Shown here piece after piece: positions 39,801 to 40,355 of a stretch of 40,355 nucleotides of DNA (positions are counted from its first letter, which is position 1; every line of letters starts with the position of its first letter). Under the pieces are notes generated by a model. The model was not told the origin of the DNA. It made no database searches and saw nothing but the letters and a program-made list of their open reading frames with translations. Both the position numbers and the translations under genes were made by a program. Source of the stretch: a virus. Where the stretch lies: the IMG/VR virus record IMGVR_UViG_3300030110_003279, positions 1 through 40,355 of that record. One strand, 5' to 3'.

Positions 39801-39907
39801 ATAAAAAAGCAAAAGATGAGTTCTTTTATAGAAAAAGAAAACTTGTAACTTCAGCGACAAATAATAAAAATTACAGAAAATACTCTATACTTTTAGAATC
39901 AAAATAA
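36857..39907 (+). CDS. large putative ejection/internal core protein, 1016 aa
   Basis: ATG 36857 overlaps the preceding stop (TAATG); a start at 36848 is less likely. Charged helical N-terminal half with a beta-alpha start (LYVAKFDLEELRKKKQIPAS), then hydrophobic segments at about residues 450-490 (FLSTASTLSAAAGLSSPTSG), 699-716 (ATVGSLMSGYALWAMYDTLF) and 785-808 (SAVTGNLIAAGSLFAHTFLP). A segment ISHYSHVSTSGGTGPQ and YVKPMSLFYRMAYSTSFDMY suggests a membrane-inserting core protein like T7 gp16 by analogy. The last late gene; its 3' end overlaps the convergent nuclease by 9 bp. Confidence 0.55.
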   Translation: MAKACLNLNMLDDDELYVAKFDLEELRKKKQIPASESVELLKKLGVDGGEIKNISGQASIDIIKQFYDGYKVAENANFDSPSFRELAQEIKGIDRFRWRKLYAPVYYVLSKGGKKSQKLANNLLDYDVVYTKDKAFADDTIIQVKNVLGKDIDNMELLEPEMRNQPGRPLTVDERKAIEAFDLINPKTKKLWSMNDKDFDGLDDFTQRHIVARDYHKQMTDFYWNRVKQEVKAKSTKFQYEEWLKEYDEKYIKNYMTRAVSIEVLQELAKNAENSKIIVDIANKRLKNRAKELASKKFKKQENPNKWQAEYEKKLNDVNLLNSIKEEAYNIMTYNPARVVNQHFKERGILLPYEIEVTTPITNRKKKVRTYVKDYASVMDRYSTVTSKFISTTKFFPEFTKFGTQYKLTSNTKADLMPALSSGSPEAQYAAKHINELLGLGLDNQSNSVTNFLSTASTLSAAAGLSSPTSGVKNLLITIPRSLGTFGAINTMRSFLRLFGNYGQLMDDARRQGFTTYQTKTLALQDKAIKLPFNLGEFSMEKLFDLNLMTRTEGIGRVAQVQAGLMTFELQLDKIHGVKNYLPTTPENQIKRFWKNTFKLSDDEVQFLLDKKNYRKIQDGLADIETTGKMDYIRAKISHYSHVSTSGGTGPQLLPAWMNNKYVKPMSLFYRMAYSTSFDMYQNTLKPIVEKGNIAPLARATVGSLMSGYALWAMYDTLFDTKNPMENEDKITQMSSYLFRAEFLQLGTDLVLNPYGGGLFSKADKGTFLNYNDQMMASSFNPLYGSAVTGNLIAAGSLFAHTFLPTLGFTEKRKTVGQALDDYMSETVVLYAQYRKNFQEPFGPGFKNDKLYKTAKEFGTYARRWKSENGYQDNPMAYGQTDKTPFYRSLRNAFYNGNQQDFNRAYWSAYNYIATTFIKDFRDNGKGLSPHQIHKQTQRALDAHLNQYSVARVSEGYDEKRGIIPDREFIQYLKDDKLKSKYKKAKDEFFYRKRKLVTSATNNKNYRKYSILLESK

Positions 39908-40351
39908 TTCTTTTCTAGGTATTAATGCCATTTGACTAGCATTAAAATCACCGCCCATAACAAGCTTTAGTCTACCTTCTTTTTTAAGGTCTATTATCTT
40001 TTGTTTTAAGTAGTCTACACTAAATATATATCCGCCTACAATCTTGTTATTATCAGACAGTAAGTGAATCCATATAGCAGAACCTGTAGTGGATATGCCA
40101 CTAGGTTTTCCGCTACATCTTATTTCTACAGCTATATTACCTGTAGTTTTCCATATATCTCTCTCTGTTTTTACCTCAATCATGGTGTTGCCATTTTGCA
40201 GGTCTTCTACAAATTTCTCTCCCATTTGTCCAAATTTTAAATCAAGGTCAAACTTTTTCATTTCTTCGTAATCCAATGGTATTTTTCTCCAATCGTTTGT
40301 TATTAAACTAAGGTCTCCAAAAACATTATATATATCAGTCAGTTTTATCAA
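39899..40351 (-). CDS. PD-(D/E)XK-type endonuclease (phage resolvase-like), 150 aa
   Basis: Core KFGQMGEKFVEDL (E45), then MIEVKTERDIWKTTGNIAVE with E59 and K61, and RCSGKPSGISTTGSAIWIHL. E...[DE]-x-K with a K/T-rich strand is the PD-(D/E)XK active site, and G-K-P-S-G-I-x-x-T-x-[SA] is typical of a small phage nuclease family that I recall, possibly Holliday-junction or structure-specific. TTG 40351 is the visible start; a longer start beyond 40355 cannot be excluded. Convergent with the late operon. Confidence 0.7.
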   Translation of the reverse strand: MIKLTDIYNVFGDLSLITNDWRKIPLDYEEMKKFDLDLKFGQMGEKFVEDLQNGNTMIEVKTERDIWKTTGNIAVEIRCSGKPSGISTTGSAIWIHLLSDNNKIVGGYIFSVDYLKQKIIDLKKEGRLKLVMGGDFNASQMALIPRKELF

Positions 40352-40355
40352 TTGC

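Overview
The window reads as a tailed double-stranded DNA bacteriophage (Caudoviricetes), most likely podovirus-like and from an uncultured, probably marine, lineage. The DNA is strongly AT-rich (about one third G+C by eye). Genes are packed tightly with many TAATG, ATGA and TAAATG stop/start overlaps, and many genes carry clear AGGAGG-type ribosome binding sites. The morphology call rests on a P22-like portal, no recognisable sheath or tape-measure cassette, and a run of very large late proteins that look like internal virion or DNA-ejection proteins. Several small late proteins resemble families I associate with marine phage genomes. That link, and any host guess, is inference.

Layout. (1) 1-6600, minus strand: an early-type block read leftwards from a promoter near 6660. 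It holds about 25 mostly very small genes and ends with a ribbon-helix-helix protein and a Cas4/RecB-like PD-(D/E)XK nuclease cut by the left edge. A terminator-like hairpin at 6136-6168 separates the first gene from the rest. (2) 6720-7730, plus strand: a small divergent operon of three genes, two of them tandem paralogues, ending in a terminator at 7698-7730. (3) 7731-8191: a 460-bp non-coding segment with direct repeats, inverted repeats and a G-rich tract, a candidate packaging, origin or control region. (4) 8192-39907, plus strand: the late operon. It encodes small terminase candidate, zinc-ribbon and tiny basic proteins, a membrane/coiled-coil protein, M15 peptidase endolysin, large terminase, portal, scaffold, major capsid protein, a decoration-type protein, two LamG-containing proteins, connector-type proteins, a UviB-like holin, a large tail-nozzle-like protein, fibre-like proteins and five probable internal/ejection proteins. 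(5) 39899-40351, minus strand: a second PD-(D/E)XK nuclease that converges on the late operon with a 9-bp overlap.

If the two window ends are joined, the left-edge nuclease frame runs for two codons into a stop, and that stop overlaps (TTGA) the TTG start of the right-edge nuclease. The minus genes would then form one leftward operon converging on the rightward late operon. This suggests, without proving, that the window is a complete circularly permuted genome of about 40.4 kb. If so, the phage has no recognisable DNA polymerase, helicase, primase, RNA polymerase or integrase, and its early region is dominated by uncharacterised small proteins. Those small early genes, the structured 7731-8191 region and recombinase-like motifs inside a putative ejection protein are the most novel parts.
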